Below are positions 1-7,100 of a stretch of DNA of 14,115 nt, one piece after another. Origin of the DNA: HGM04593 sp045654885 (GTDB lineage: Bacteria > Bacteroidota > Bacteroidia > Bacteroidales > Bacteroidaceae). The notes below the pieces were generated by a model that saw only the letters and a list, made by a program, of their open reading frames with translations, was not told the origin of the DNA and made no database searches. Where the stretch lies: positions 1 to 14,115 of the forward strand of contig JAZOOF010000029.1 of the NCBI GenBank assembly GCA_045654885.1. The letters run 5' to 3'. Position 1 is the stretch's first letter; every line of letters begins with the position of its first letter. The position numbers and the translations under genes are program-made.

Positions 1-594
1 ATAGTCGCGGAGCAACAGTTTCAGGTTCGAAGCCAATGCGCAGTTGTACACGAAGTGTGGGCTCTTCCATGCGAGGATGTGCTTTGCTCCCTCTGAAAGC
101 ATACCCTTGAAGCCCATCTGTGATGCCATCTCACCAATCTCGTCAGAGTAGATGAGACCTGAGTTACGCAACACCTTTGGTTTCTTGCCAAAGAGTTCCT
201 TGATTTTGCGGTTCTGGCGCATAACCTCCTCCATGAACACCTCTTTCGATGCCAATGAAGAGAGACCGTGAGAGTAAGGCTCGCAAAGGAACTCGCAGCA
301 GCCGGTCTTGTTAATCTCGTGCAACAGCTCAATCACCTGTGGTGCGTAGAGCTCAAGCATTTCGAGACCTGTACCCGATACCGAGAAGGCTACCTTGAAA
401 GCGCCGTTGCTCTCGCGTATCATCTCAAGCATTGTCTGCAGAGCCGGAACATATGACTTCTCGGCAAGCTCCATTGTCATACTCTCGTTGGCGTAATCGT
501 CGTAGTAGTAGTGATCACTGCCTATGTCGAAGAAACGGTAACGTTTCAACTGTCTGATTTGATGCAATTCGAAATAGAAACAAATTGTCTTCAT
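1..594 (-). CDS. GH57-family alpha-amylase-like protein (partial, C-terminus off the left edge)
   Basis: This is the first 198 codons of a protein that continues past base 1. The start is the ATG at 594-592, 22 nt after the stop of the upstream glycosyltransferase gene. The N-terminus (MKTICFYFELHQI, with the His-Gln pair at 11-12) and the segments CEPYSHGLSSL (104-114) and RNSGLIYSDEIG (143-154) are those I recognise from the GH57 alpha-amylase-like proteins of Bacteroidales glycogen clusters. No signal peptide is visible, so it should be cytoplasmic. GH57 enzymes hydrolyse or transfer alpha-1,4-glucan chains with retention of configuration. It is the third gene of an operon with a glycosyltransferase and a debranching enzyme, which suggests a role in glycogen turnover or remodelling. 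The catalytic acid/base half of the domain is outside the window, so activity cannot be judged. Family call is firm, exact reaction is inferred. Confidence 0.88.
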   Translation of the reverse strand, partial: MKTICFYFELHQIRQLKRYRFFDIGSDHYYYDDYANESMTMELAEKSYVPALQTMLEMIRESNGAFKVAFSVSGTGLEMLELYAPQVIELLHEINKTGCCEFLCEPYSHGLSSLASKEVFMEEVMRQNRKIKELFGKKPKVLRNSGLIYSDEIGEMASQMGFKGMLSEGAKHILAWKSPHFVYNCALASNLKLLLRDY

Positions 595-616
595 ATTATT
601 TCTTGTTTTTTAATTA

Positions 617-1879
617 TTACCAACCCAATACTTTTTCATACATTTTTCTCAGTCTCAATGCCACATCCTCCCATGTGATGCTGTCAACCTCCTTACGGCC
701 CTCTACCTTAAGGTACTCGTAGAGCGACTCGTTGTTACAGATTGAGTAGATGGCATCGGCCATGGCATTAATATCCCAATAGTCAGTCTTGATACATTTG
801 TCGAGAATCTCGGCACAACCTGACTGTTTTGAGATGATGGTGGGCACGTCGCACTGCATTGCTTCGAGCGGAGAGATACCGAAAGGCTCACTCACCGATG
901 GCATGATATACACGTCGCTGGCCTTGAGGCACTCGTATACCTGACGGCCGCGCATGAAGCCGGGGAAGTGGAACCTGTCCGAAATGCCGCGTTGTGCAAC
1001 AAGACGAATCATGTCGTTCATCATGTCACCGCTACCGGCCATGCAGAAACGGATGTTCTTTGTCTTCTTGAGCACCTGTGCAGCTGCCTCAACGAAGTAC
1101 TCGGGACCCTTCTGCATTGTAATACGGCCAAGGAAAGTAACAACCTTTTCGCCGGGTATCTTCTTTGGAACAATGTCAAGAATCTCCTGCTCAAGCGGCG
1201 TAACGGCATTGTGCAATGTCGAGACCTTGCTTGGGTGCTGGTGATACTTGTGGATGACAGTCTGGCGTGTGAGCTCACTCACGCAGAAGATGTGGTCGGC
1301 ATTGTCCATACCGTTCTTCTCAATTGCGTAGACAGTGGGGTTTACGTTACCACGGCTGCGGTCGAAATCGGTAGCATGCACGTGGATAACGAGCTTTTTG
1401 CCCGACACCTGCTTGGCATGTATGCCGGCAGGGTATGTGAGCCAGTCGTGAGAGTGGATGATATCGAACTCCTCGGTGCGGGCTACAACGCCGGCAATGA
1501 TTGAGTAGTTGTTGATTTCATCGTGTAAGTTATCGGGGTAACCGCCGGCAAACTCCATACAACCAAGGTCGTTGGTGTGCATGTAGCTGAAGTCGCTATA
1601 GATGTGGTCCCTGTAGCGATAGTACTCCTCGGGGGTCATCACCTTGCCAATGCGGCTGTTTACATAATCGTGGTTTACATCCTTCCACACAATGGGCACT
1701 GAGTTCATTGCCACAATTCTGAGGAAACTGTTGTCTTCGTCACCGTATGGTTTAGGGATACAGAACTTAATCTCGACATCGCCCTGCTGGACGAATCCCT
1801 TTGTAAGTCCATAACTTGCCGTACCGAGTCCACCCGAGATATGAGGTGGGAACTCCCAACCGAACATTAATACTTTCAT
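617..1879 (-). CDS. Glycosyltransferase, GT4/GT5-like (glycogen synthase-type)
   Basis: A 420-residue GT-B fold glycosyltransferase, probably involved in making or extending alpha-1,4-glucan from a nucleotide-glucose donor. The N-terminus MKVLMFGWEFPPHISGGLGT carries the glycine loop (G16-G17-L18-G19) seen in GT4/GT5 enzymes. HDWLT at 144-148 closes the N-terminal Rossmann domain. GRITMQKG (251-258) begins the C-terminal nucleotide-sugar domain, and E331-x7-E339 (EPFGISPLE) is the EX7E donor-binding motif. No signal peptide or membrane segment. The start lies only 5 nt after the stop of the debranching enzyme gene and the stop is 22 nt before the GH57 gene, so the three are surely co-transcribed. 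It could instead make another cytoplasmic glucan; the operon context makes glycogen the best guess. Confidence 0.92.
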   Translation of the reverse strand: MKVLMFGWEFPPHISGGLGTASYGLTKGFVQQGDVEIKFCIPKPYGDEDNSFLRIVAMNSVPIVWKDVNHDYVNSRIGKVMTPEEYYRYRDHIYSDFSYMHTNDLGCMEFAGGYPDNLHDEINNYSIIAGVVARTEEFDIIHSHDWLTYPAGIHAKQVSGKKLVIHVHATDFDRSRGNVNPTVYAIEKNGMDNADHIFCVSELTRQTVIHKYHQHPSKVSTLHNAVTPLEQEILDIVPKKIPGEKVVTFLGRITMQKGPEYFVEAAAQVLKKTKNIRFCMAGSGDMMNDMIRLVAQRGISDRFHFPGFMRGRQVYECLKASDVYIMPSVSEPFGISPLEAMQCDVPTIISKQSGCAEILDKCIKTDYWDINAMADAIYSICNNESLYEYLKVEGRKEVDSITWEDVALRLRKMYEKVLGW

Positions 1880-1884
1880 ATATC

Positions 1885-3837
1885 TTATCCCTCCATTTTA
1901 GATTCGTACTGTTTTAGTATCTGGCTTGTCCTGAGGATTGCCGCCACATTCATGGCAAATGCCACGGCACCACGTCCCTTGAATGGCGGGTTACCGTCGA
2001 ACACCTCGGGGATTGAACCGATACAGTGCTGGACAATCTCATCCTCGTAACCAATCATCTGTCGCTGAACGAATGATACGCCGCTGAGCTTGTAGGTCTT
2101 CAGATAAGCCTCGTAGTAGAAACCGCCGAGCCAAGGCCATGCTGTACCCTGATGGTAAGCATAGTCGCGCTGGATTTGCGGACCTACATAGTTGGGGTTA
2201 TAACCTACACTCTTTGGTGAGAGCGAGCGCAAGCCACGTGGGGTAAGAAGTTCCTTGGTGACTGTATCGAGCACTTTTTTCCTCTGCTTTGAGTCGAGCG
2301 GCGAGTGGTCAAGAGCCACAGCGAATATCATATTGGGGCGGACGCTCCAATCGACATAGTCACCGTCGACGTAGTCATAAAGATAGCCGTACTCGTTGAG
2401 GAATACCTCAACGAATGATTTGCCTGCAAGAGGTATGAAGTGCAAAAGTGAATCGAGCACGTCAGTGTTGCCAGTCAACGCAGCCATCTCCTCAATGAAC
2501 TTCAATGCGTTGTACCACAATGCATTGATTTCAACAACATAGCCTGTACGCTGTACAACGGGGCGGCCATTGACGGTTGAGTTCATCCATGTGACAGCCT
2601 TGTCGCGGCCGTTTGTTGCAAGCAAGCCGTTAGGTGTAACGCGCAGGTTGCTGTGCTTGTTGTTGCGCACATAGTCATAGATGCACATCAAGAGGTCGCC
2701 ATACTGGTCGCGGCAAGCCTCGATGCTGCACTCCTTGGCATACTGCTGCAGAGCCCAGATGCACCACAAGAGCACGTCGGGGTGCTCCATCTCATATATC
2801 TTGCAGTCACTTATCTTGCCATTCATGAAGTCGTTGATGGCAATGGTGGCTGTCTTCATAACTCTCTCGAACTCATCGACATGTCCCTGTGACAATGTGA
2901 GACCGGGAAGCGACACAAAGAGGTCGCGTGCACGGCACTTGAACCAAGGATAACCGGCAAGGATGTATGTGTGCTGACCCTGAACATTGAAGAACTGGTT
3001 ACCGGCACACTGCATGCAGTGCATGAAGTTGTCTCGCGGGTCACGGATTTTCTCCTCGTGCTCAAATGCAGCCTTCATTGTGCGGGCTGTCATTGGAGAC
3101 ACACCGCCCGAGAAGACGATGCTCTCGCCGGCTTTCATCTTCACCTCGAAGTAACCTGGAACATAGAGGTCCTCGTTGAAGTCGTAACCGCGCTCAAGCT
3201 CCTTTACATACTCTATTCCGCGATACCAGTCGGGCTTGTACACGAACTCGTTCTTCTTGTTGAGCTGCATGTAAAGGTTGGGGTAATCGGCATACATGCG
3301 CATGCTGATACCGTTCTCAACCTCTTTGTAGCTACGGTCGGCGATGTTGTTCTCGTGAGTATACTCACGTACACTGCGGAACGCGCAGAATGGGCGCAGA
3401 CGCAATGTAACCGCCGTATTCGCCTTGAGCAAGGTGTAACGGATAAGAATTCTGTTCTCGTGGTGCACAAAGGCTTTCTCTTTCTTGAGCCATACACCAC
3501 CTACATTGTAGATTGTGGTTGGGACGCGCTCCCAGGCGAACTCACGGATATACTTGTTGCCACGTGGGGCGAAATTGTCGGCATTGTACTTGTGCAGACC
3601 CAAGTTGAACTCTGCACCGTGCAAAACAACAGTCTCGTCGAGCGACGACAACAGCACGTGGTTTTCATCATCAAGTTCGGGGATTGGAACAACCAGCAAT
3701 CCATGGTACTTACGGGTATTACAATCGACGATTGTAGAGCAATGGTATGCACCCGAGCGGTTTGTTCTCAAAATCTCCTTCTGTAACGACTCCTCCAAGT
3801 TCGTCATCAGCGTTTTTTCGAATCGCAAATAACTCAT
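1885..3837 (-). CDS. Glycogen debranching enzyme, GH133 type (amylo-alpha-1,6-glucosidase)
   Basis: A 650-residue cytoplasmic enzyme that removes alpha-1,6 branches of glycogen. The N-terminal part (about 1-260) is the beta-rich GDE N-terminal domain, with NRSGAYHCSTIVDCNTRKYH at 26-45. The C-terminal (alpha/alpha)6-barrel part (about 285-645) carries AGYPWFKCRARDLFVSLPG (294-312), RPNMIFAVALDHSPL (500-514), HQGTAWPWLGGFYYEAY (562-578) and EVFDGNPPFKGRGAVAFA (611-628), the conserved segments of the bacterial/archaeal GDE_C family. Length fits the family. It is the first gene of the operon with the glycosyltransferase 5 nt downstream. A Bacteroidota promoter sits about 46 bp upstream. The family is certain; whether it also has transferase activity, as in eukaryotic enzymes, is unlikely given the size. 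Confidence 0.94.
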   Translation of the reverse strand: MSYLRFEKTLMTNLEESLQKEILRTNRSGAYHCSTIVDCNTRKYHGLLVVPIPELDDENHVLLSSLDETVVLHGAEFNLGLHKYNADNFAPRGNKYIREFAWERVPTTIYNVGGVWLKKEKAFVHHENRILIRYTLLKANTAVTLRLRPFCAFRSVREYTHENNIADRSYKEVENGISMRMYADYPNLYMQLNKKNEFVYKPDWYRGIEYVKELERGYDFNEDLYVPGYFEVKMKAGESIVFSGGVSPMTARTMKAAFEHEEKIRDPRDNFMHCMQCAGNQFFNVQGQHTYILAGYPWFKCRARDLFVSLPGLTLSQGHVDEFERVMKTATIAINDFMNGKISDCKIYEMEHPDVLLWCIWALQQYAKECSIEACRDQYGDLLMCIYDYVRNNKHSNLRVTPNGLLATNGRDKAVTWMNSTVNGRPVVQRTGYVVEINALWYNALKFIEEMAALTGNTDVLDSLLHFIPLAGKSFVEVFLNEYGYLYDYVDGDYVDWSVRPNMIFAVALDHSPLDSKQRKKVLDTVTKELLTPRGLRSLSPKSVGYNPNYVGPQIQRDYAYHQGTAWPWLGGFYYEAYLKTYKLSGVSFVQRQMIGYEDEIVQHCIGSIPEVFDGNPPFKGRGAVAFAMNVAAILRTSQILKQYESKMEG

Positions 3838-3882
3838 CTCGTACTATTTATTATGATTATGACTAAGTTTTTTTCACAACCC

Positions 3883-3914
3883 CAAATATAAGGATTAATA
3901 TCTTCAATTACAAG
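3883..3914 (-). promoter_or_regulatory. Promoter of the glycogen operon
   Basis: On the minus strand TATATTTG (3890-3883) is a full match to the Bacteroidota -7 consensus TAnnTTTG. It is preceded, at 20 bp, by CTTG (3914-3911), a 3 of 4 match to the -33 TTTG. Transcription would start near 3876, giving a leader of about 39 nt before the ATG at 3837. Directly upstream lies a run of phased A-tracts (separate entry). Confidence 0.72.
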
Positions 3915-3934
3915 TTGAGCGAAGTATTTTTGCT

Positions 3935-3992
3935 AAAAAACGTAAAAAAACACAAAAACGGGAGAAAATGGCAACAAAAAAGTGGCAAAAAA
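3935..3992. promoter_or_regulatory. Six phased A-tracts (predicted bent DNA / UP-like element)
   Basis: Plus-strand A-tracts begin at 3935, 3944, 3954, 3965, 3976 and 3987 (lengths 6, 7, 5, 4, 6 and 6). Successive starts are 9, 10, 11, 11 and 11 bp apart, a mean of 10.4 bp, that is one per helical turn. Phased A-tracts curve DNA. The array begins about 20 bp upstream of the -33 element of the glycogen operon promoter. The pattern is seen directly; its effect on transcription is inferred. Confidence 0.6.
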
Positions 3993-4023
3993 GCGAGAGA
4001 GACGGCTTGCGATGGCTTTCCTC

Positions 4024-4199
4024 GTCCCTATTTGGGGCGGGGCGACCATGCCACCACAGTTCACGCTTTGTGCGGTTTTCACCGGCTCTGCAACCTCTTT
4101 GCCCGCCCCTATTCACAAAAAGAGGGACAGTGCTGTTTGCCAGTCCCTACATTTTGCGTTTATGTCATAAATAGCGTGTTTTGGGCGGGAGACCCCGCC
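4024..4199. repeat. Cluster of nested GC-rich inverted repeats
   Basis: This gene-free stretch holds GTCCCT (4024-4029) and GGGGCGGG (4034-4041), matched by CCCGCCCC (4102-4109) and AGGGAC (4123-4128) as a nested long-range stem. The same AGGGAC also pairs with GTCCCT at 4143-4148, and GGCGGG (4184-4189) pairs with CCCGCC (4194-4199). Reading frames across it have no recognisable protein character. It fills most of the gap between kdsA and the glycogen operon and may be a degenerate intergenic repeat. Confidence 0.55.
4113..4148 (-). terminator. Probable intrinsic terminator of the miaA-kinase-kdsA operon
   Basis: Read on the minus strand, AGGGAC (4148-4143), a 14-nt loop and GTCCCT (4128-4123) are followed by CTTTTTG (4122-4116). 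It lies 69 nt after the kdsA stop codon. The stem is short (6 bp) and the U-run has five residues, so it is a moderate terminator, and the same bases take part in the alternative pairings of the surrounding repeat. Confidence 0.5.
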
Positions 4200-4216
4200 A
4201 ATGCGGTTCGCTGCAA

Positions 4217-5020
4217 TTATCTCACTGCTTCGCGCACTCTCAACAGTTTGTCGAGCAGCCCTTCGAGCAAATCGAGGCGCAGCATGTTGGCGCCGTCGCT
4301 CTTTGCCACTGCCGGGTTCTCGTGTGTCTCAATGAAAAGTCCATCGGCACCGACGGCTATGGCTGCCTTTGCAATGGTCTCAATCATCTCGGGCATGCCG
4401 CCTGTAACACCGGCTGTCTGGTTAGGCTGCTGCAATGAGTGGGTGATGTCCATAACCACCGGATAGCCGAACTTCTTCATCTGCGGGATGCCACGGAAAT
4501 CGACAACAAGGTCCTGATAGCCGAAAGTGGTTCCGCGCTCGGTGAGCATTACATTGCCTGCACCACCCTCGGACACCACCTTCTCGGCAGCGTACTTCAT
4601 AGCATCGGGCGACAGAAACTGTCCTTTCTTGATGTTCACAATTCGGCCGGTCTTTGCCGCTGCCACAAGCAGGTCGGTCTGGCGGCAGAGGAATGCGGGT
4701 ATCTGCAGAATATCGACATACTCGGCAGCCATCTCGGCCTCCTCGGCCGAGTGGATATCGGTAACCACCGGTATGTTGAATGTCTCGCGCACCCTGCGCA
4801 ACACGCGCAATGCATTCTCGTCACCTATTCCGGTAAAGGAGTCGAGACGCGAACGGTTTGCCTTGCGATAGGACCCCTTGAAGACATATGGGATATTCCT
4901 GTCGGCAGTGATGGATAACACGCGCTCTGCAATTCGCATTGCCATATCCTCGCCCTCGATTACACAAGGGCCTGCAAGGAGAAAGAAGTTCTCGGTGGAT
5001 GTCAATTCTCTTATAGTCAT
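4217..5020 (-). CDS. kdsA: 3-deoxy-D-manno-octulosonate 8-phosphate synthase (metal-dependent class)
   Basis: A 267-residue cytoplasmic TIM-barrel enzyme that condenses phosphoenolpyruvate with arabinose 5-phosphate to Kdo-8-phosphate, the first committed step of Kdo synthesis for the lipid A core. Visible motifs are LAGPC (15-19), FKGSYRKANRSR (47-58), QIPAFLCRQTDLL (106-118), VNIKKGQF (128-135), ERGTTFGY (161-168) and ETHENP (231-236). C19, H194, E231 and D242 match in kind and almost exactly in spacing the four metal ligands known from the Aquifex aeolicus enzyme (C11, H185, E222, D233), so this is the metallo form rather than the E. coli Asn form. The segment SYRKANRSR replaces the enterobacterial SFDKANRSS; I recall this as normal in Bacteroidota. 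It is the last gene of the miaA operon, 6 nt after the lipid kinase stop. Confidence 0.96.
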   Translation of the reverse strand: MTIRELTSTENFFLLAGPCVIEGEDMAMRIAERVLSITADRNIPYVFKGSYRKANRSRLDSFTGIGDENALRVLRRVRETFNIPVVTDIHSAEEAEMAAEYVDILQIPAFLCRQTDLLVAAAKTGRIVNIKKGQFLSPDAMKYAAEKVVSEGGAGNVMLTERGTTFGYQDLVVDFRGIPQMKKFGYPVVMDITHSLQQPNQTAGVTGGMPEMIETIAKAAIAVGADGLFIETHENPAVAKSDGANMLRLDLLEGLLDKLLRVREAVR

Positions 5021-5026
5021 AACACT

Positions 5027-5974
5027 TTATCTGTTTTTTATTTTAGTAGGTATTATCAAATTAAGCTTTTCGGGCTCCACAGTCACCAGCAGGGGGAATG
5101 TGGGCGCAAAAGGGCGGCCGTCGATTCCAAGCCTTGCACCGCCGACAGACTCAATCTCAATCTCGGTTGTCCTGTAGGGTTCTACAAGCCTGAAATTCAG
5201 AATTCTGCGGCGCAGCACCATGACAAGACCTTTGATGACACCGAAGAATGGCGACATTTTCATTGCCGAGACATCGAGCCAACCGTTGTATGGCACGGCG
5301 CTTGGTGTCATTCCATAGCCGGTGGAGTTGCCTATGCACAGCATCATGAACGTTTTGTCGACAAGCTGGTTGTTGAGCCTGAACCTCATCTTGAAATTCT
5401 GCCTGCTGAAAAGCAGATACAGCAATGCGCGCACGCGGTATATCATCTTTGCAAATATAGTGCTTTTTTTGTTGGCAAGAGCAACTATCTCGGCCGACAT
5501 GCCCACATTCAGCACGTTAAGGAAGTAGCGCTTTGCCTCAACACCGTCGACATAGTAGCTGCAGCAGCCTACATCGACCTTGCGCACACGCCCTGCAATG
5601 ATGTTGTCGACAGCCGTTCTATAATCACCGGGCGCAAGCCCCCAATAGGAGGAGTAGTCATTGGCTATGCCATTGGGAATTACCCCAAGCGCCACCTCGG
5701 CAGCCCTATACGATGCCATGAGCCCGTTCAGTGCATCCTGCAGGGCGCCGTCGCCACCAATGACAACAATGGTACTGTACCCATCATTGGCATACTTCAA
5801 CGCCTGGCACTCAACGGAATTTGCACTGTCGGCACAGAAGAAGTCATACGCCACCTCCTTTTCATCAAGGTACTCACGTATAAGGTTCCAGCGCTTCATG
5901 GTGCGCAAAGCTCCAATCATGGGCATATATATTATACCCCAGCGGCGTCTGTCCATATTCCTGGGCTCACTCAT
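5027..5974 (-). CDS. Diacylglycerol/lipid kinase family protein (DAGK catalytic domain)
   Basis: A 315-residue protein of the DagK/YegS-like lipid kinase family, which phosphorylates diacylglycerol or a related lipid using ATP. GGDGAL (73-78) is the nucleotide-binding glycine motif, PNGIANDY (100-107) matches the family P-x-G-T-x-N-D segment with Ile-Ala in place of Thr-x, and GIDGRPF (283-289) is the C-terminal D-G motif. The N-terminal NPxxG motif is degenerate here (YMPMIGA, 16-22). The reading frame is open up to 6064, but I choose the ATG at 5974, which overlaps the miaA stop by 8 nt, because the extra 30 residues lie inside miaA and look unlike the family; an ATG at 5956 is also possible. 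It sits between miaA and kdsA and is co-transcribed with both. Substrate is not predictable. Confidence 0.86.
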   Translation of the reverse strand: MSEPRNMDRRRWGIIYMPMIGALRTMKRWNLIREYLDEKEVAYDFFCADSANSVECQALKYANDGYSTIVVIGGDGALQDALNGLMASYRAAEVALGVIPNGIANDYSSYWGLAPGDYRTAVDNIIAGRVRKVDVGCCSYYVDGVEAKRYFLNVLNVGMSAEIVALANKKSTIFAKMIYRVRALLYLLFSRQNFKMRFRLNNQLVDKTFMMLCIGNSTGYGMTPSAVPYNGWLDVSAMKMSPFFGVIKGLVMVLRRRILNFRLVEPYRTTEIEIESVGGARLGIDGRPFAPTFPLLVTVEPEKLNLIIPTKIKNR

Positions 5975-6899
5975 AAAGCAATGTCTTAATCTGTTCCACA
6001 AGTTCGGGCAATGGGCGCATTGCGTCGACCCAATGTATTTGCACACCGCGTTTCTCCATTCCACGGAACCACGTCATCTGGCGCTTGGCAAACTGGTGTA
6101 TTGCAATCTCAAGCCCGGAGACCATCTCGTCATACCCCATTGCCCCGGTGAGATAGAGTGTCAGGTATTTATACTCCAGGCCGTAGTATATCAGTTGGTC
6201 GGGTTGCAGCCCACTGTCGAGCAAGCCACGCACCTCGTCGACCATGCCACACGCAAGCCTCTCGCGCAGGCGGCGGCTTATTCTCTCGCGGCGCACTTCC
6301 CTATCAACCTGCACACCAATGGTCAAGGCATTTATCTGCGGGAAATAGCGTTCCTCGACAGGGCAGTTGCGGTAGTACTCCTCTATCTCAATGGCACGTA
6401 TGGCACGTTTCTTGTTGTCGGTATCGGTATTGTTATGCAGTTGTTTGTATGTAGCCAGCAGCGCCGTCAGTTCCTCAAGGCTCTTCTCTTCGAGCTCGGC
6501 ACGCAAGGGCGGGTTCTCGGGCACCGGCAACAGGCGGTAACCCTTGAGCACAGACTCCACATAGAGCCCGCTGCCACCACACATGACGGGATAGGCACCG
6601 CGTTTCTTTATATCCTCATAAGACACAAGAAAATCGCGCTGGAACTCGAAAAGATTATATTTCTCGCCGGCATCTACAATATCGAGCAAGTGCGACGGCA
6701 CTGTAACGCCACCGCGCGTATACTCTGCAATATCCTTGCCCGTGCCAATGTCCATTCCGCGGTAGACCTGACGGCTATCGGCACTGATTATCTCGGCACC
6801 GGGAATGGACAAAGCCAGTTCCACAGCCAAGGAGGTCTTGCCACAGGCCGTAGGACCCACAATTGACACGAGGTCATATTTCTCTTTACGTGTATGCAT
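5967..6899 (-). CDS. miaA: tRNA dimethylallyltransferase (IPP transferase)
   Basis: A 310-residue enzyme that transfers a dimethylallyl group to N6 of A37 in tRNAs reading codons that start with U. It carries the P-loop GPTACGKT (15-22), DSRQVYRGMDIGTGK (41-55), GGSGLYVESVLKG (108-120) and the C-terminal QFAKRQMTWFRG (269-280), all hallmarks of MiaA. I place the start at the ATG at 6899; the frame is open up to 6992, but that extension covers the promoter and has no family similarity. It heads an operon, with the lipid kinase gene overlapping its last 8 nt. The GYKE-like segment is divergent (GLEYKYL, 240-246); some Bacteroidales carry two MiaA paralogues, and this may be the more divergent one, which I cannot check here. 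Confidence 0.94.
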   Translation of the reverse strand: MHTRKEKYDLVSIVGPTACGKTSLAVELALSIPGAEIISADSRQVYRGMDIGTGKDIAEYTRGGVTVPSHLLDIVDAGEKYNLFEFQRDFLVSYEDIKKRGAYPVMCGGSGLYVESVLKGYRLLPVPENPPLRAELEEKSLEELTALLATYKQLHNNTDTDNKKRAIRAIEIEEYYRNCPVEERYFPQINALTIGVQVDREVRRERISRRLRERLACGMVDEVRGLLDSGLQPDQLIYYGLEYKYLTLYLTGAMGYDEMVSGLEIAIHQFAKRQMTWFRGMEKRGVQIHWVDAMRPLPELVEQIKTLLYE

Positions 6900-6922
6900 C
6901 GACAAAACTCTGTTACAAAATG

Positions 6923-6954
6923 CGAAGTTAATGCAAGTTAGCGGCAATAGCAAA
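6923..6954 (-). promoter_or_regulatory. Promoter of the miaA-kinase-kdsA operon
   Basis: On the minus strand TTTG (6954-6951), 20 bp, TAACTTCG (6930-6923) matches the Bacteroidota consensus TTTG-N19-21-TAnnTTTG with one mismatch. The predicted start near 6916 gives a leader of only about 17 nt before the ATG at 6899, which supports that start codon over the upstream ATG at 6992. Confidence 0.75.
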
Positions 6955-7015
6955 GGATGGAGAGTTTTTTTATCCACAACATACCCACGCACGCGCGTAC
7001 CTTAATAATACAGCA

Positions 7016-7041
7016 GGAGGGTGGCTTTTCGGCCACCCTCC
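7016..7041 (-). terminator. Terminator hairpin after the GH85 gene
   Basis: GGAGGGTGGC (7016-7025) and GCCACCCTCC (7032-7041) form a perfect 10-bp GC-rich stem with a 6-nt loop, 60 nt past the GH85 stop. On the minus strand it is followed by a weakly U-rich tract (TGCTGTATTATT) rather than a clean U-run, so termination is probable but not textbook. It separates the GH85 transcript from the miaA promoter. Confidence 0.65.
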
Positions 7042-7100
7042 CAAATCTCTTTCATGAGTAAATGAACAAACTGATTTTTTCAAATCAACCTTTCAGTCAT

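Noticed and set aside
2971..3786. A 271-codon plus-strand open frame opposite the debranching enzyme gene
   Set aside because: It is antisense to a full-length GH133-type gene and its translation is rich in hydrophobic runs without motifs, as expected from a shadow frame.
3915..4466. A 183-codon plus-strand open frame in the gap between kdsA and the glycogen operon
   Set aside because: It runs through the A-tracts and inverted repeats and then into antisense kdsA, and the translation has no protein-like pattern.
5661..6866. A 401-codon plus-strand open frame opposite miaA and the lipid kinase gene
   Set aside because: It lies antisense to two genes with clear catalytic motifs, its translation has no recognisable domain or signal, and it has no promoter. 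It is a codon-bias shadow.
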